In this document: in pieces, positions 1-7,975 of the stretch
Layout: the number at the start of each line of letters is the position of its first letter
Position numbering within the stretch: position 1 is the stretch's first letter
Translations under genes and position numbers: made by a program
Source of the DNA: an uncultured Collinsella sp.
GTDB lineage: Bacteria; Actinomycetota; Coriobacteriia; Coriobacteriales; Coriobacteriaceae
Direction of reading: 5' to 3'
Assembly: GCA_900555745.1 (NCBI GenBank)
Contig: USMH01000020.1
Span: 1 to 11,419, forward strand
Length of the DNA stretch: 11,419 nt
Notes under the pieces: model-generated
What the model was told of the DNA's origin: nothing
The model's input: the letters and a program-made list of their open reading frames with translations, nothing else
Databases searched by the model: none

Positions 1-49
1 ACGAGATTAGCGAGTGTCTCGTGGGCTCGGAGATGTGTATAAGAGACAG
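1..49 (+). other. Illumina Nextera i7 adapter remnant (not genomic)
   Basis: Bases 16-49 match the Nextera read-2 adapter, ending in the Tn5 mosaic end (AGATGTGTATAAGAGACAG, 31-49). Bases 1-7 (ACGAGAT) match the end of the P7 oligo, and 8-15 (TAGCGAGT) sit exactly where the 8-base i7 index belongs; I recall this as the adapter form of index N716. The order P7 end, index, read-2 sequence, mosaic end is the complete library structure, so this is untrimmed library sequence and not a biological element. Genomic sequence begins at about base 50. Any protein start read from these bases is false. Confidence 0.97.
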
Positions 50-529
50 GCTCCCGACCCGCTTGCCGTGGCAGACCCCTTCGCGCCTAGCGTCCCCGAC
101 CCCGCCGCTCCTATCCCGGTGCCGCAGACCGTCTCGCGCGACGCGCTTGCCGGCATGGGCGGAGCCGCCGCGACCGGTGCCGCCGTGGGCCTAGGCGCTG
201 CAGCCGGCATCGCCTCCAACATGGCGAGCACTCGCGCCCCGCAGCGCCCGCTCGCCCAGCTCGTCGACGTCGTGAGCGGCGAGAGCCATAGCATCACCTC
301 CGCACAGGTGACCATCGGTCGCGAGCGCTCAGTTTCCGACATTGCCCTGCGCGACCCCAACGTGTCGCGCCGCCACGCCCAGCTCACCTTTACGGGCTCG
401 GATTGGTCGATCGAGGACCTCAATTCCACCAACGGCACGCTCGTCAACAACCGCCGCATTACGCGCTGCCCGCTGCGCAACGGCGATCTGCTGACGTTTG
501 GCCTGAGCACCTTTGAATTTAGGGGATAG
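50..529 (+). CDS. fhaA: FhaA-like FHA-domain protein, 3' part only
   Basis: This is the C-terminal 159 residues of a phosphothreonine-reading protein. The frame is open leftward into the adapter, so the true start and the N-terminal domain (DUF3662-type in the FhaA family) are missing. An apparent ATG at 14 gives an N-terminus MSRGLGDVYKRQ that is wholly adapter-derived. Visible parts are a Pro/Ala-rich linker, an Ala/Gly-rich stretch (about 145-230) and a C-terminal FHA domain (about 245-526). The FHA domain has the expected GRE, SRRH and NSTNGT motifs that contact phosphothreonine. In mycobacteria FhaA binds phosphorylated partners of the PknA/PknB system, including the lipid II flippase pseudokinase MviN. 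The gene ends 6 bases before fhaB. The FHA domain is certain; the name FhaA rests on its position at the head of this cluster. Confidence 0.85.
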   Translation, partial: APDPLAVADPFAPSVPDPAAPIPVPQTVSRDALAGMGGAAATGAAVGLGAAAGIASNMASTRAPQRPLAQLVDVVSGESHSITSAQVTIGRERSVSDIALRDPNVSRRHAQLTFTGSDWSIEDLNSTNGTLVNNRRITRCPLRNGDLLTFGLSTFEFRG

Positions 530-535
530 TCGCTT

Positions 536-952
536 ATGAACATCGATATCGTCCTTTTTGCAGGCCGCATCGTCCTGGTCGCCCTGCTCTATATCTTCCT
601 GTTCGCCGTCATGAAGACCGGCGTGGGACTTGTGCGCGGGCAGCGCCGCGACTCGGCTATCTGGACGATTGATGTGGACAAGGGTCCGCGCGGTATCCGC
701 GGCATCCACGTAGACATGCTCGGCCCCGTCATCGTCGGTCGCTCGCCATCTTCGGACATCTGCATCAATGAACCGTTCGTCTCGGCCTCGCATGCGCGCT
801 TTTCGCTGCAGGGCCCGGCGCTCATCATCGAGGACCTCAACTCGCTTAACGGCACGCTCGTCAACGGCCGCCAGCTCGTGGAGCCCGCGACGCTGCGCGA
901 GGGCGACGAAGTCCAGATTGGCGATGTGGTCATGAAGGTGAACCGTCGATGA
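536..952 (+). CDS. fhaB: FhaB-like membrane-anchored FHA-domain protein
   Basis: A 138-residue protein. Residues about 5-26 are a hydrophobic membrane anchor (FAGRIVLVALLYIFLFAVM), followed by a basic stretch and a single FHA domain at about 55-138. The phosphothreonine-binding features are all present: GRS (R69), S83-A-S-H86 and NSLNGT (N105, G106). The length and layout match mycobacterial FhaB/FipA, a phospho-reader linked to division proteins and FtsZ/FtsQ under stress. The start is supported by AGGGGA at 521-526, nine bases upstream of ATG. Its stop overlaps the start of the phosphatase gene (ATGA at 949-952), which implies translational coupling. It would hold phosphorylated targets at the inner face of the membrane near the wall synthase encoded two genes on. 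That target is inferred from context. Confidence 0.9.
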   Translation: MNIDIVLFAGRIVLVALLYIFLFAVMKTGVGLVRGQRRDSAIWTIDVDKGPRGIRGIHVDMLGPVIVGRSPSSDICINEPFVSASHARFSLQGPALIIEDLNSLNGTLVNGRQLVEPATLREGDEVQIGDVVMKVNRR

Positions 953-2883
953 TCGACGAGGAGAACAAGTCCGCAACTATGACCGAGGCACCGGCTGCCG
1001 CCACAGCTGCGCCGGCCCACGCCGCTCCGGCGGGCTCCGCACCCGTGGAACCCGAGGACACTGTGTTCTCCCTGCCTCTTTCGCATGTAACGCATGATAT
1101 TTCGGATCTCGCCGATAACGAGGACGAAGAGGATGCCGTAGCGGCGCCCATCGGCGCACATGCTGCGGAACAGCCCACAGCGCCCGAAGCAACCCCGGTG
1201 CCGGCTCACTTTGCAGAGCCCGTCGCCGCGGCAATCAACGAGAGCGCTGCGGTGTTTGCGGCACCCGAGCCCGCCGCGCCGGCGTTTCCCATAGCCCCGG
1301 CATCCGAGGTTGCGCCCGCGTCTACGCCGGCGCCCGAGGCAGGGCCATCCCCCGAGGACGACCCTGCGCCCAAGACCCCGCAGCCTGCGCCCGCAAGCGA
1401 GTCCGATGCCGTGGCCGAGCCCGCCGCCCAGCCGCAAAGCACGCCCGCGCCGTCGCACTTTGCGACGCCCGAGCCTATAGACGTCAGCCCGCAAGACGAC
1501 GAGTCGACCGCCCGCGTGTCCGAGGAGCCCGACTCCCCGGACACCGACAATTCCGAATCAAACGCCGAGACCGACACCGTCTCTCCCGGTGACACCGCCG
1601 AGATCGACGTTGCTGCCGTTGAGGCCAAGCTCAAAGACCCCGGCTCGACCATGAGCTTTGAGCCCCTGACCGAGGAGCGCATCGAGACCGACTCGACCTA
1701 TGATGCCGGCACCACCACGCAACTCATGTGGGGCGCCCGCTCCGACGTTGGCTGTGTGCGCCCGCACAATGAGGATTCCTACCTGGTGCAGTCGCCGCTC
1801 TTTTGCGTATGCGACGGCATGGGCGGTCACGCCGCCGGCGAGGTAGCCTCTTCTATCGCCGTCGAGACTATTGCCAAAACGGCCCCGCAGTCCGCCGACG
1901 CAGCACGCTTGGCCGCAGCCGTCGAGGCCGCTAACGCCGCCGTAATCGAGGCCGCCTTGAACGGCCTGGGCAAGCCTGGCATGGGCTGCACAGCCACTTG
2001 CGCCTATATCGAAAACGACACGCTCGCCATCGCCCACGTGGGCGACTCGCGCGCCTACCTGCTCCACGAGGGCACACTCATCCGCGTGACCCGCGACCAC
2101 TCCTATGTGGAAGAACTCGTGGACGCTGGCGAGATCACGGCAGACGAGGCTCGCGTCCACCCCAACCGTTCGGTCATCACCCGTGCGCTGGGCTCGGACC
2201 CCGCCATGTATGCCGACCACTTCACTCTGCATATCGAGGAAGGCGACCGTCTGATCCTGTGCTCTGACGGCCTCTCGAGCATGATTCCCGATAGCGATAT
2301 CGAGAACATCGCCACGCAGTCCTCAACCGCGCAAATCTGCGTCGACAACCTAGTGGACGCGGCGCTTGCCGCCGGCGGCCACGACAACGTGACCGTAGTA
2401 GTCGTTGACCTGGTTGACGATGGCGTTATGCGCGAGGCGCAACGCGTGCGTCGCCGCAACATTACCATCGCCGCCATCCTGGCCCTCGTCTTTGTGCTGG
2501 CAGCTGGCATCTGGGCCTACACGGGTGTCACCGGCTCGTACTACCTGGGTACCTACCAGGGCAATGTCGCCGTCTGGCGCGGCCTGCCCGGCAAGCCGCT
2601 CGGACTCAAGCTCCACTGGCTCGAAAGCGAAACCAGCATTAAGCTGTCCGACCTGCCCGAAGACACGCAAAACCGCCTCAAGGCGGGCATTCCGCAAACA
2701 AGTGTCGACGATGCGCAGGACACGATATCCAAGTACCGCCACCAGATCGACGAGGAGCAGACCCGCCAGGTGATCGACGCGCAAACGATTCGCGACAACA
2801 CCAATCAGGGATCGACCTCCGAATCAGATTCCGAGAAAACCGCCGAACAGTCCGCCGAGGCCGAAGCCTCCGATAAGAATTAG
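949..2883 (+). CDS. pstP: PP2C-family Ser/Thr protein phosphatase, membrane-anchored (PstP)
   Basis: A 644-residue Mn/Mg-dependent phosphatase expected to reverse PknB phosphorylation. The PP2C domain spans about 258-490 and has the family's metal-binding motifs: NEDS (D276), DGMGG (D289, G290), GDSRAYL (D366), CSDGL (D440) and GGHDN (D479). A basic stretch precedes one membrane helix (about 505-526), then an outside segment with the YLGTYQGNVAVWRGLPG motif typical of PstP-like proteins and a Ser/Glu-rich tail. The odd feature is a low-complexity N-terminal extension of about 255 residues, rich in Pro, Ala, Glu and Thr. Classical PstP starts almost directly with the catalytic domain. The start overlaps the fhaB stop by four bases. 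An internal start nearer the PP2C domain cannot be excluded, but the acidic extension is open throughout and uses the same GC-rich codons. Confidence 0.95.
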   Translation: MIDEENKSATMTEAPAAATAAPAHAAPAGSAPVEPEDTVFSLPLSHVTHDISDLADNEDEEDAVAAPIGAHAAEQPTAPEATPVPAHFAEPVAAAINESAAVFAAPEPAAPAFPIAPASEVAPASTPAPEAGPSPEDDPAPKTPQPAPASESDAVAEPAAQPQSTPAPSHFATPEPIDVSPQDDESTARVSEEPDSPDTDNSESNAETDTVSPGDTAEIDVAAVEAKLKDPGSTMSFEPLTEERIETDSTYDAGTTTQLMWGARSDVGCVRPHNEDSYLVQSPLFCVCDGMGGHAAGEVASSIAVETIAKTAPQSADAARLAAAVEAANAAVIEAALNGLGKPGMGCTATCAYIENDTLAIAHVGDSRAYLLHEGTLIRVTRDHSYVEELVDAGEITADEARVHPNRSVITRALGSDPAMYADHFTLHIEEGDRLILCSDGLSSMIPDSDIENIATQSSTAQICVDNLVDAALAAGGHDNVTVVVVDLVDDGVMREAQRVRRRNITIAAILALVFVLAAGIWAYTGVTGSYYLGTYQGNVAVWRGLPGKPLGLKLHWLESETSIKLSDLPEDTQNRLKAGIPQTSVDDAQDTISKYRHQIDEEQTRQVIDAQTIRDNTNQGSTSESDSEKTAEQSAEAEASDKN

Positions 2884-2899
2884 AAAGGGAGTGCCGCTT

Positions 2900-5770
2900 A
2901 TGAGTCGCCGCAACACCGAGCTGCTCTTGCTCATCGCCTCGGCGTTCCCCGTCATCCTGCTGTATGCGATGTACGTCCTCACCGCGGGCGCTGCCATCTC
3001 CTTTGAGACGCTCGCCGTACCGATCGGCCTCTTTGCCGCCTTTGCCGCGGCCCACATTGCCGTGCGCATCTTGGCGCCCGGTGCCGACCCCGCCATCCTG
3101 CCCATCGTATTTATACTTTCGGGCATCGGCATCACGTTCGTGACGCGTCTCGCCCCCGCCCTCGCCATCTCACAGCTCATCATCCTGTTTGTCTCGGTGG
3201 CGCTCATGGTGGGAACGCTTGCACTAGTCAAAAACCTCGACGTGGTCATGCGCTACAAGTACACCTTTGGCATCATCGGCATCATTCTGCTGATGCTGCC
3301 TATCTTTATCGGCACCACGATCTCGGGCTCCAAGCTGTGGATTCGCATCGCGGGCTTTACCATCCAGCCCGGCGAGTTCGCCAAGGTCTTTATCGTCCTG
3401 TTCCTGGCCGGCTACCTGGCCGAGAACCGCGAGCTGCTCTCCATCTCCAACCGCAAGATTCTGGGCTTTAAGATCCCTCGCCTGCGACTGCTGCTGCCGC
3501 TGTTTGCCGTGTGGGGTGTGTGCCTGCTCGTCGTCGTCTTCGAACGCGACCTGGGTTCGGCCGTGCTGTTCTACACCATCTTCTTGCTGATGCTCTACGT
3601 TGCCACGGGGCGCTTTTCGTATGTCGTTATCGGCCTTGCGCTCTTAGCTGTTGGAGCCGTGGGCGCCTACAAGTTCCTGTCTCACGTTCAGGTGCGTTTC
3701 CAGGTTTGGCTCGATCCGTTTAAGGACGCCCAGGGCCAGGGCTACCAGATCGTCCAGTCGCTCTTCTCGCTTGCCGATGGCGGTCTGGTCGGTGTTGGCA
3801 TCGGCAACGGCATGGCCAACAACATCCCTGTCGTCGAGTCCGACTTTATCTTCTCGGCTATCGGCGAGGAGATGGGCCTTTTGGGCGGCGGCGCCGTGCT
3901 CATCCTGTTTATGCTCTTTGCCGTGCGTGGCCTCACCACGGCTGCCCGCGCTAAATCCGACCTCGCCGCCTTTAGTGCCACAGGCCTTACGGCCGCCATC
4001 AGCTTCCAGGCCTTCTTGATCGTTGGCGGCGTAACCCGCCTGATCCCGCTGACCGGCGTCACCCTGCCCTTTATGAGCCAGGGCGGCTCCTCTCTGCTGG
4101 CGAGCTTTATCATCGTCGCGCTCCTGCTGCGCGCCGGTGACGAGGCGACCGGACGCGAGGCCGAGCTTACCGGCACCGGCACCATGGCCGCCATCACCGA
4201 TGATCAGGTCGCATCTGCCGCCGCCCCGACGGGCACGCGCTTTGCCACCTCGTCTTCCTACGGCAGCGGCAGCCATTCCGTCGGCTCGCGCATGCGCCGT
4301 CGCCTGCTCGACACGCCTGAATCCGGTGTGCTCGGCCGCGTTGCGCTCGCCAACCGTCTAACCCGCGCGGTGCTCGCCTTTACGGCGCTGTTTGCCATCC
4401 TTATCGGCAACCTCACCTATGTCCAGGTCATTAAGGCCAAGGACTATCAGGACATGCCGACCAACAACCACACCATCGCCCGCTCCAAGTACATCCAGCG
4501 CGGCTCCATCATCACGTCCGACGGCGTGACGCTGGCCGAGTCGCTGCAGCAGGAGGACGGCACCTACGTACGCTCCTACCCCAACGGTAACCTGGCAGCG
4601 CACGTGGTTGGCTACGTGAGCCAGCAGTATGGCACCACCGCCATCGAGAGCGTCATGAACGACACGCTCACCGGCTCTAAGGATTACTCCAGCTGGAACA
4701 ACGCCATCGCGTCGCTCGCGGGCCAGACCCAGCCGGGCAACACCGCCAAGCTCACCATCGACTCGCGTATCCAGACGGCGGCCGAGCAGGCACTCAAGGG
4801 CTTTAAGGGCGCCGTGGTGGTTATGGATCCGCGTACCGGCGCGGTGCTCGCATGTGCCAGCTCGCCCACCTACGACAACACCAACATCGATGCCCTGCTG
4901 CAGACGGGCGGCGGCGAGGACGGCTCCATGTACAATCGCGCCATGGACGCGCTGTACACGCCGGGCTCAACGTTTAAGGTCGTTACGCTTTCCGCGGCAC
5001 TCGAGACCGGTACCGCCAGCCTTACCAGCACCTACCAGGCGCCCGGCTCCATGGACATCGGCAACGCACCGGTCACCAACTATGCCAACGAGAGCTACGG
5101 CACCATCAGCCTGCAGCAGGCCTTTGCCGTGTCCTCCAACGTCGTCTTCGGCCAGGTGGCAAACGAAGTTGGCGCAAACACGCTCGTGCAGTTTGCCAAC
5201 GCCTTTGGCTACGGCCAAAAGCTCGGCCAGGACCTGACCTCCGCGGCCTCCATCATGGCCGACCCGTCGCTCATGACCGAGTGGGAGACCGCCTGGGCCG
5301 GCGCCGGCCAGCCTGTCGGCATGGACCACACGCCCGGCCCGCAGACCACCGTCATGCAAAACGCCGTGATTGCCGCCGCCATCGCTAACAGCGGCGTGGT
5401 CATGGACCCGTACTTTGTAGCCCAGGTACTCGCCCCGGACGGAACCGTGGTCAAGACCACGCAGTCCCGCTCGCTGGGTCAGGCCGTCAGCTCCGCCACG
5501 GCCGACCAGGTCAAGCAGGCCATGCTTGCCGTCGTCCAGTCCGGCACCGGCACCGATACCCAAATCCCCGGCGTCAAGGTTGCCGGCAAGACCGGCTCGG
5601 CCGAGATTGGCGGCACCAACGTCAACTCGATGTTCGTTGGCTTTGCACCTTACGATTCACCCACGGTCGCCATCTCGGTGGCCTTGGAGGATTACGACAA
5701 GCATGACGTCAAGGCCGCCAAGATCGCCGGTATCGTCCTGACTGCGGCGCTTGCCGCACAGGGAGCGTGA
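2900..5770 (+). CDS. Fused SEDS glycosyltransferase / class B penicillin-binding protein (RodA/FtsW-PbpA)
   Basis: A 956-residue bifunctional peptidoglycan synthase. Residues about 1-415 form a polytopic SEDS (FtsW/RodA/SpoVE) module that polymerises lipid II, with WLDPF (270-274, including D272), GYQIVQSL and PLTGVTLPFMSQGGSS (383-398). After a soluble linker, a second membrane helix (about 482-502) leads to a transpeptidase module. Its start carries RGSI (534-537), and it has the acyl-serine motif STFK (S690, K693), SSN (745-747) and KTGS (897-900). The order inside the protein matches adjacent rodA and pbpA genes in mycobacteria, so I read it as a natural gene fusion. The sequence runs in one frame with no stop between modules. 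ATG at 2900 is preferred because AAAGGGAG (2884-2891) sits eight bases upstream; GTG at 2891 would overlap that site. RodA versus FtsW identity is not settled by sequence alone. Confidence 0.95.
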   Translation: MSRRNTELLLLIASAFPVILLYAMYVLTAGAAISFETLAVPIGLFAAFAAAHIAVRILAPGADPAILPIVFILSGIGITFVTRLAPALAISQLIILFVSVALMVGTLALVKNLDVVMRYKYTFGIIGIILLMLPIFIGTTISGSKLWIRIAGFTIQPGEFAKVFIVLFLAGYLAENRELLSISNRKILGFKIPRLRLLLPLFAVWGVCLLVVVFERDLGSAVLFYTIFLLMLYVATGRFSYVVIGLALLAVGAVGAYKFLSHVQVRFQVWLDPFKDAQGQGYQIVQSLFSLADGGLVGVGIGNGMANNIPVVESDFIFSAIGEEMGLLGGGAVLILFMLFAVRGLTTAARAKSDLAAFSATGLTAAISFQAFLIVGGVTRLIPLTGVTLPFMSQGGSSLLASFIIVALLLRAGDEATGREAELTGTGTMAAITDDQVASAAAPTGTRFATSSSYGSGSHSVGSRMRRRLLDTPESGVLGRVALANRLTRAVLAFTALFAILIGNLTYVQVIKAKDYQDMPTNNHTIARSKYIQRGSIITSDGVTLAESLQQEDGTYVRSYPNGNLAAHVVGYVSQQYGTTAIESVMNDTLTGSKDYSSWNNAIASLAGQTQPGNTAKLTIDSRIQTAAEQALKGFKGAVVVMDPRTGAVLACASSPTYDNTNIDALLQTGGGEDGSMYNRAMDALYTPGSTFKVVTLSAALETGTASLTSTYQAPGSMDIGNAPVTNYANESYGTISLQQAFAVSSNVVFGQVANEVGANTLVQFANAFGYGQKLGQDLTSAASIMADPSLMTEWETAWAGAGQPVGMDHTPGPQTTVMQNAVIAAAIANSGVVMDPYFVAQVLAPDGTVVKTTQSRSLGQAVSSATADQVKQAMLAVVQSGTGTDTQIPGVKVAGKTGSAEIGGTNVNSMFVGFAPYDSPTVAISVALEDYDKHDVKAAKIAGIVLTAALAAQGA

Positions 5771-5902
5771 TGCCCATGATCGAATCGGACACCCGAGGCG
5801 CGCCGCGGCCGAAGAGTTAGCGGCAACGCGCCACACGGCCCCAGCGGCCACATCGTAGGTACTACACACATCGTTGAGCGAATAGTTATGTTAGGAGCAG
5901 GA
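5771..5902 (+). other. Intergenic gap before pknB
   Basis: This 132-base stretch separates pknB from the otherwise tightly packed cluster. It contains a 16-codon open frame starting at the TGATG overlap (5770-5820) that I do not accept as a gene, and the pknB ribosome site AGGAG (5893-5897). No promoter with good -35 and -10 boxes and no T-tailed hairpin is visible, so read-through from the upstream genes is the simpler view. A separate pknB promoter cannot be excluded. Confidence 0.45.
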
Positions 5903-7864
5903 ATGGAACAGAGGGTCCTCGGGGGAAGATACCTCCTCAAGGATAAGGTGGGGACAGGCGGCATGGCGACCGTCTACCGTGCACAGGACCAGGTCCTCGA
6001 CCGCACGGTAGCCGTCAAGATTATGCTGCCGCAGTATGCTGGCGACGCAACCTTCGCCGCACGCTTTAAGCAGGAGGCCCAGGCAGCAGCAGGTCTCTCC
6101 TCCCCCTATATCGTGAGTGTCTACGATTGGGGCAAGGACGGCGACACCTATTACATCGTCATGGAGTACCTGCGCGGCACCGACCTTAAGAGCGGCATCA
6201 AGAGCCACGGCGCCCTCGACCCCAAGAAGGTCGCCCAGATCGGCTCGCAGATCAGCTCCGCGCTTTCGGTCGCCCACAAGCACGAGATCATCCACCGCGA
6301 CATTAAGCCGCAAAACATCATGGTGCTGCCCGACGGCAACATCAAGGTGATGGACTTTGGCATCGCGCGCGCCAAGAACAGCCACCTCACGCAAGACAAC
6401 AACGTGCTGGGAACCGCCCACTACGTCAGCCCCGAGCAGACCCGTGGTCAGGACCTCGGCCCCACCTCGGATATCTACTCGCTGGGCGTCGTGATGTATG
6501 AGTGCGCCACCGGCCGCGTTCCCTTTGACGGTGACGACGCTATCTCGGTCGCACTCAAGCAGGTCAACGAGCTGCCTATTCCGCCGAGCCAGATCAACTC
6601 CGGTGTCGACGCCGACCTTGAGCGCATCATCCTCAAGTGCATGGAGAAGGACCCCGCAAACCGCTTCCAGACCGCCGACGAGCTGCGTCAGGTGCTCAAC
6701 AGCTACCTGTCGGGCCGTGCCGTCAACGTCTCGGAGCCCACGCGCATCATCGGTGCCCCCGGTGAACTGGGCGCCACCAAGACTCGCGAGCTTTCCGATC
6801 AGACGCGCGCCATGGTGCGTCCCGTCTCGGGCGTGAGCGGCCAGAATACCGCCCGTAGCTCGGTTTCGGGCTCCACCGGCTCCTACGAGGTCGAAAAGCC
6901 CAAATCCAACAAGAACAAGATCATCGCCGCCGTGGTGGCAGCCGTTGCCGTCATCGGCATCGTGGTGGCCTTTGCCACAGGACTCTTTGGCGGCGAGCAG
7001 GTCACCGTGCCCGATGTGCTGGGCAAGGACCAGCAGACTGCCGTCGAGCTGATCAAGGAAGCCGGCCTCGAGGTCGGCACCATCGACCAAAGCTACAACG
7101 ACGATGTCGACGAGGGCAAGGTCGCCGAGCAGACGCCCAACGGCAACACCAAGAAGGCCAAGGGCACCAAGGTGAACCTGGTAATCTCCAAGGGCCCCAA
7201 GCCCTCCGAGAAGGTTGAGGTTCCCCGGCTTGTCGGCCTGACCAAGGACCAGGCAGAAGCCGCGCTGGCAAGCGTTGGCCTGAAGGGCAACGCCTCCGAG
7301 GAGGCCAACGAGGCCGATGAGGGCCAGGTCTTTGAGCAGGGCACCGAAGCCGGTAAGGAAGTCGAGAAAGGCACGACCATCTCGTACAAGGTCTCGGGCG
7401 GCCCGGATACCACGTCCGTCCCCGACCTGACCGACATGACCGAGGCCCAGGCGCGCAACGCCCTCGATATGGCAGGCTTTGGCGTCGACGTGAGCTACCA
7501 GGAGAACGACTCGGTTACCGAGGGCACCGTGATCAGCTGGAACCCCAGCGGCAAGCAGAAGCCCGGCGCCACGATTACCGTCGTCATTGCCAAGAAGTCC
7601 GGCAAGGCCAGTGTTCCGGGCAACCTGTACGGCAAGAGCATTTCCGCCGCCGTCACCGCGCTCAACAACGCCGGTTTCTATAACATTGGCTTCTGTGACC
7701 AGAACGGCAATCCCGTGAGCGGTAACGAGGACGCCACCGTTACGGGCGTCTCCCCCACCGGCAAGCAGTCCACCGACAGCACGATTACGCTGACGGTCGC
7801 ACTTTCGGGCTCGGGTTCGGGCTCTGGCTCGGGCACGGGTGACGATTCCGGTACGACCAACTAG
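5903..7864 (+). CDS. pknB: PASTA-domain Ser/Thr protein kinase (PknB/StkP type)
   Basis: A 653-residue membrane receptor kinase. The kinase domain (about 10-268) has the Gly loop GTGGMA (17-22), VAVK (K39), HRDIKPQN (D133) and DFG (D151), followed by the activation segment and SPEQ (176-179). A Thr-rich juxtamembrane segment (about 275-335, including PTRIIG at T280) offers likely autophosphorylation and FHA-docking sites. One membrane helix (about 340-361) leads to four PASTA repeats (about 367-432, 438-502, 505-566, 570-636) that in this family bind muropeptides or lipid II, and a Gly/Ser tail. The start at 5903 is chosen because AGGAG (5893-5897) lies five bases upstream; ATG at 5888 has no good site. 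In the activation loop only one of the two key Thr positions is Thr (T163), the other being Asp (D165). A 132-base gap separates it from the fused synthase gene, and an intrinsic terminator follows. Confidence 0.96.
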   Translation: MEQRVLGGRYLLKDKVGTGGMATVYRAQDQVLDRTVAVKIMLPQYAGDATFAARFKQEAQAAAGLSSPYIVSVYDWGKDGDTYYIVMEYLRGTDLKSGIKSHGALDPKKVAQIGSQISSALSVAHKHEIIHRDIKPQNIMVLPDGNIKVMDFGIARAKNSHLTQDNNVLGTAHYVSPEQTRGQDLGPTSDIYSLGVVMYECATGRVPFDGDDAISVALKQVNELPIPPSQINSGVDADLERIILKCMEKDPANRFQTADELRQVLNSYLSGRAVNVSEPTRIIGAPGELGATKTRELSDQTRAMVRPVSGVSGQNTARSSVSGSTGSYEVEKPKSNKNKIIAAVVAAVAVIGIVVAFATGLFGGEQVTVPDVLGKDQQTAVELIKEAGLEVGTIDQSYNDDVDEGKVAEQTPNGNTKKAKGTKVNLVISKGPKPSEKVEVPRLVGLTKDQAEAALASVGLKGNASEEANEADEGQVFEQGTEAGKEVEKGTTISYKVSGGPDTTSVPDLTDMTEAQARNALDMAGFGVDVSYQENDSVTEGTVISWNPSGKQKPGATITVVIAKKSGKASVPGNLYGKSISAAVTALNNAGFYNIGFCDQNGNPVSGNEDATVTGVSPTGKQSTDSTITLTVALSGSGSGSGSGTGDDSGTTN

Positions 7865-7916
7865 TCGCCACCCCACCGCTCATCACAGCTCTCGCCGCAA
7901 ACATATTCGCTCACAG

Positions 7917-7956
7917 GCGCCCGCTTGCTCCCCCAGCAAGCGGGCGCTTCGTTTTT
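7917..7956 (+). terminator. Intrinsic terminator after pknB
   Basis: A perfect 13-bp stem (GCGCCCGCTTGCT, 7917-7929, with 7935-7947) and a five-C loop, followed by TTCGTTTTT (7948-7956). It lies 52 bases after the pknB stop and should end the whole fhaA-pknB transcript. Confidence 0.95.
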
Positions 7957-7975
7957 GACATGGCATGAACCAGAA

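Noticed and set aside
31..49. Tn5 mosaic end as evidence of a natural transposon
   Set aside because: It is embedded in the full Nextera adapter with P7 and index sequence, so it comes from library preparation.
589..1494. A 301-codon minus-strand open frame opposite fhaB and pstP
   Set aside because: It is Arg/Gly-rich low-complexity sequence with no ribosome site, and it is explained by codon bias of the two real + strand genes.
2891..2899. GTG at 2891 as start of the fused synthase
   Set aside because: It would overlap the best ribosome site (AAAGGGAG, 2884-2891). ATG at 2900 has proper spacing.
5770..5820. A 16-codon open frame starting at the TGATG overlap after the fused synthase
   Set aside because: The stop-start overlap is suggestive, but it is very short, without a recognisable motif, and the arrangement is easily produced by chance.
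5888..5902. ATG at 5888 as start of pknB
   Set aside because: No ribosome site precedes it, whereas AGGAG at 5893-5897 is correctly spaced for ATG at 5903.
5891..7876. A 661-codon open frame on the minus strand opposite pknB
   Set aside because: It is a shadow of the kinase gene in GC-rich DNA. The + strand frame has the complete kinase and PASTA motifs, while the minus frame is a low-complexity Gly/Ala/Asp/Val string with no domain.
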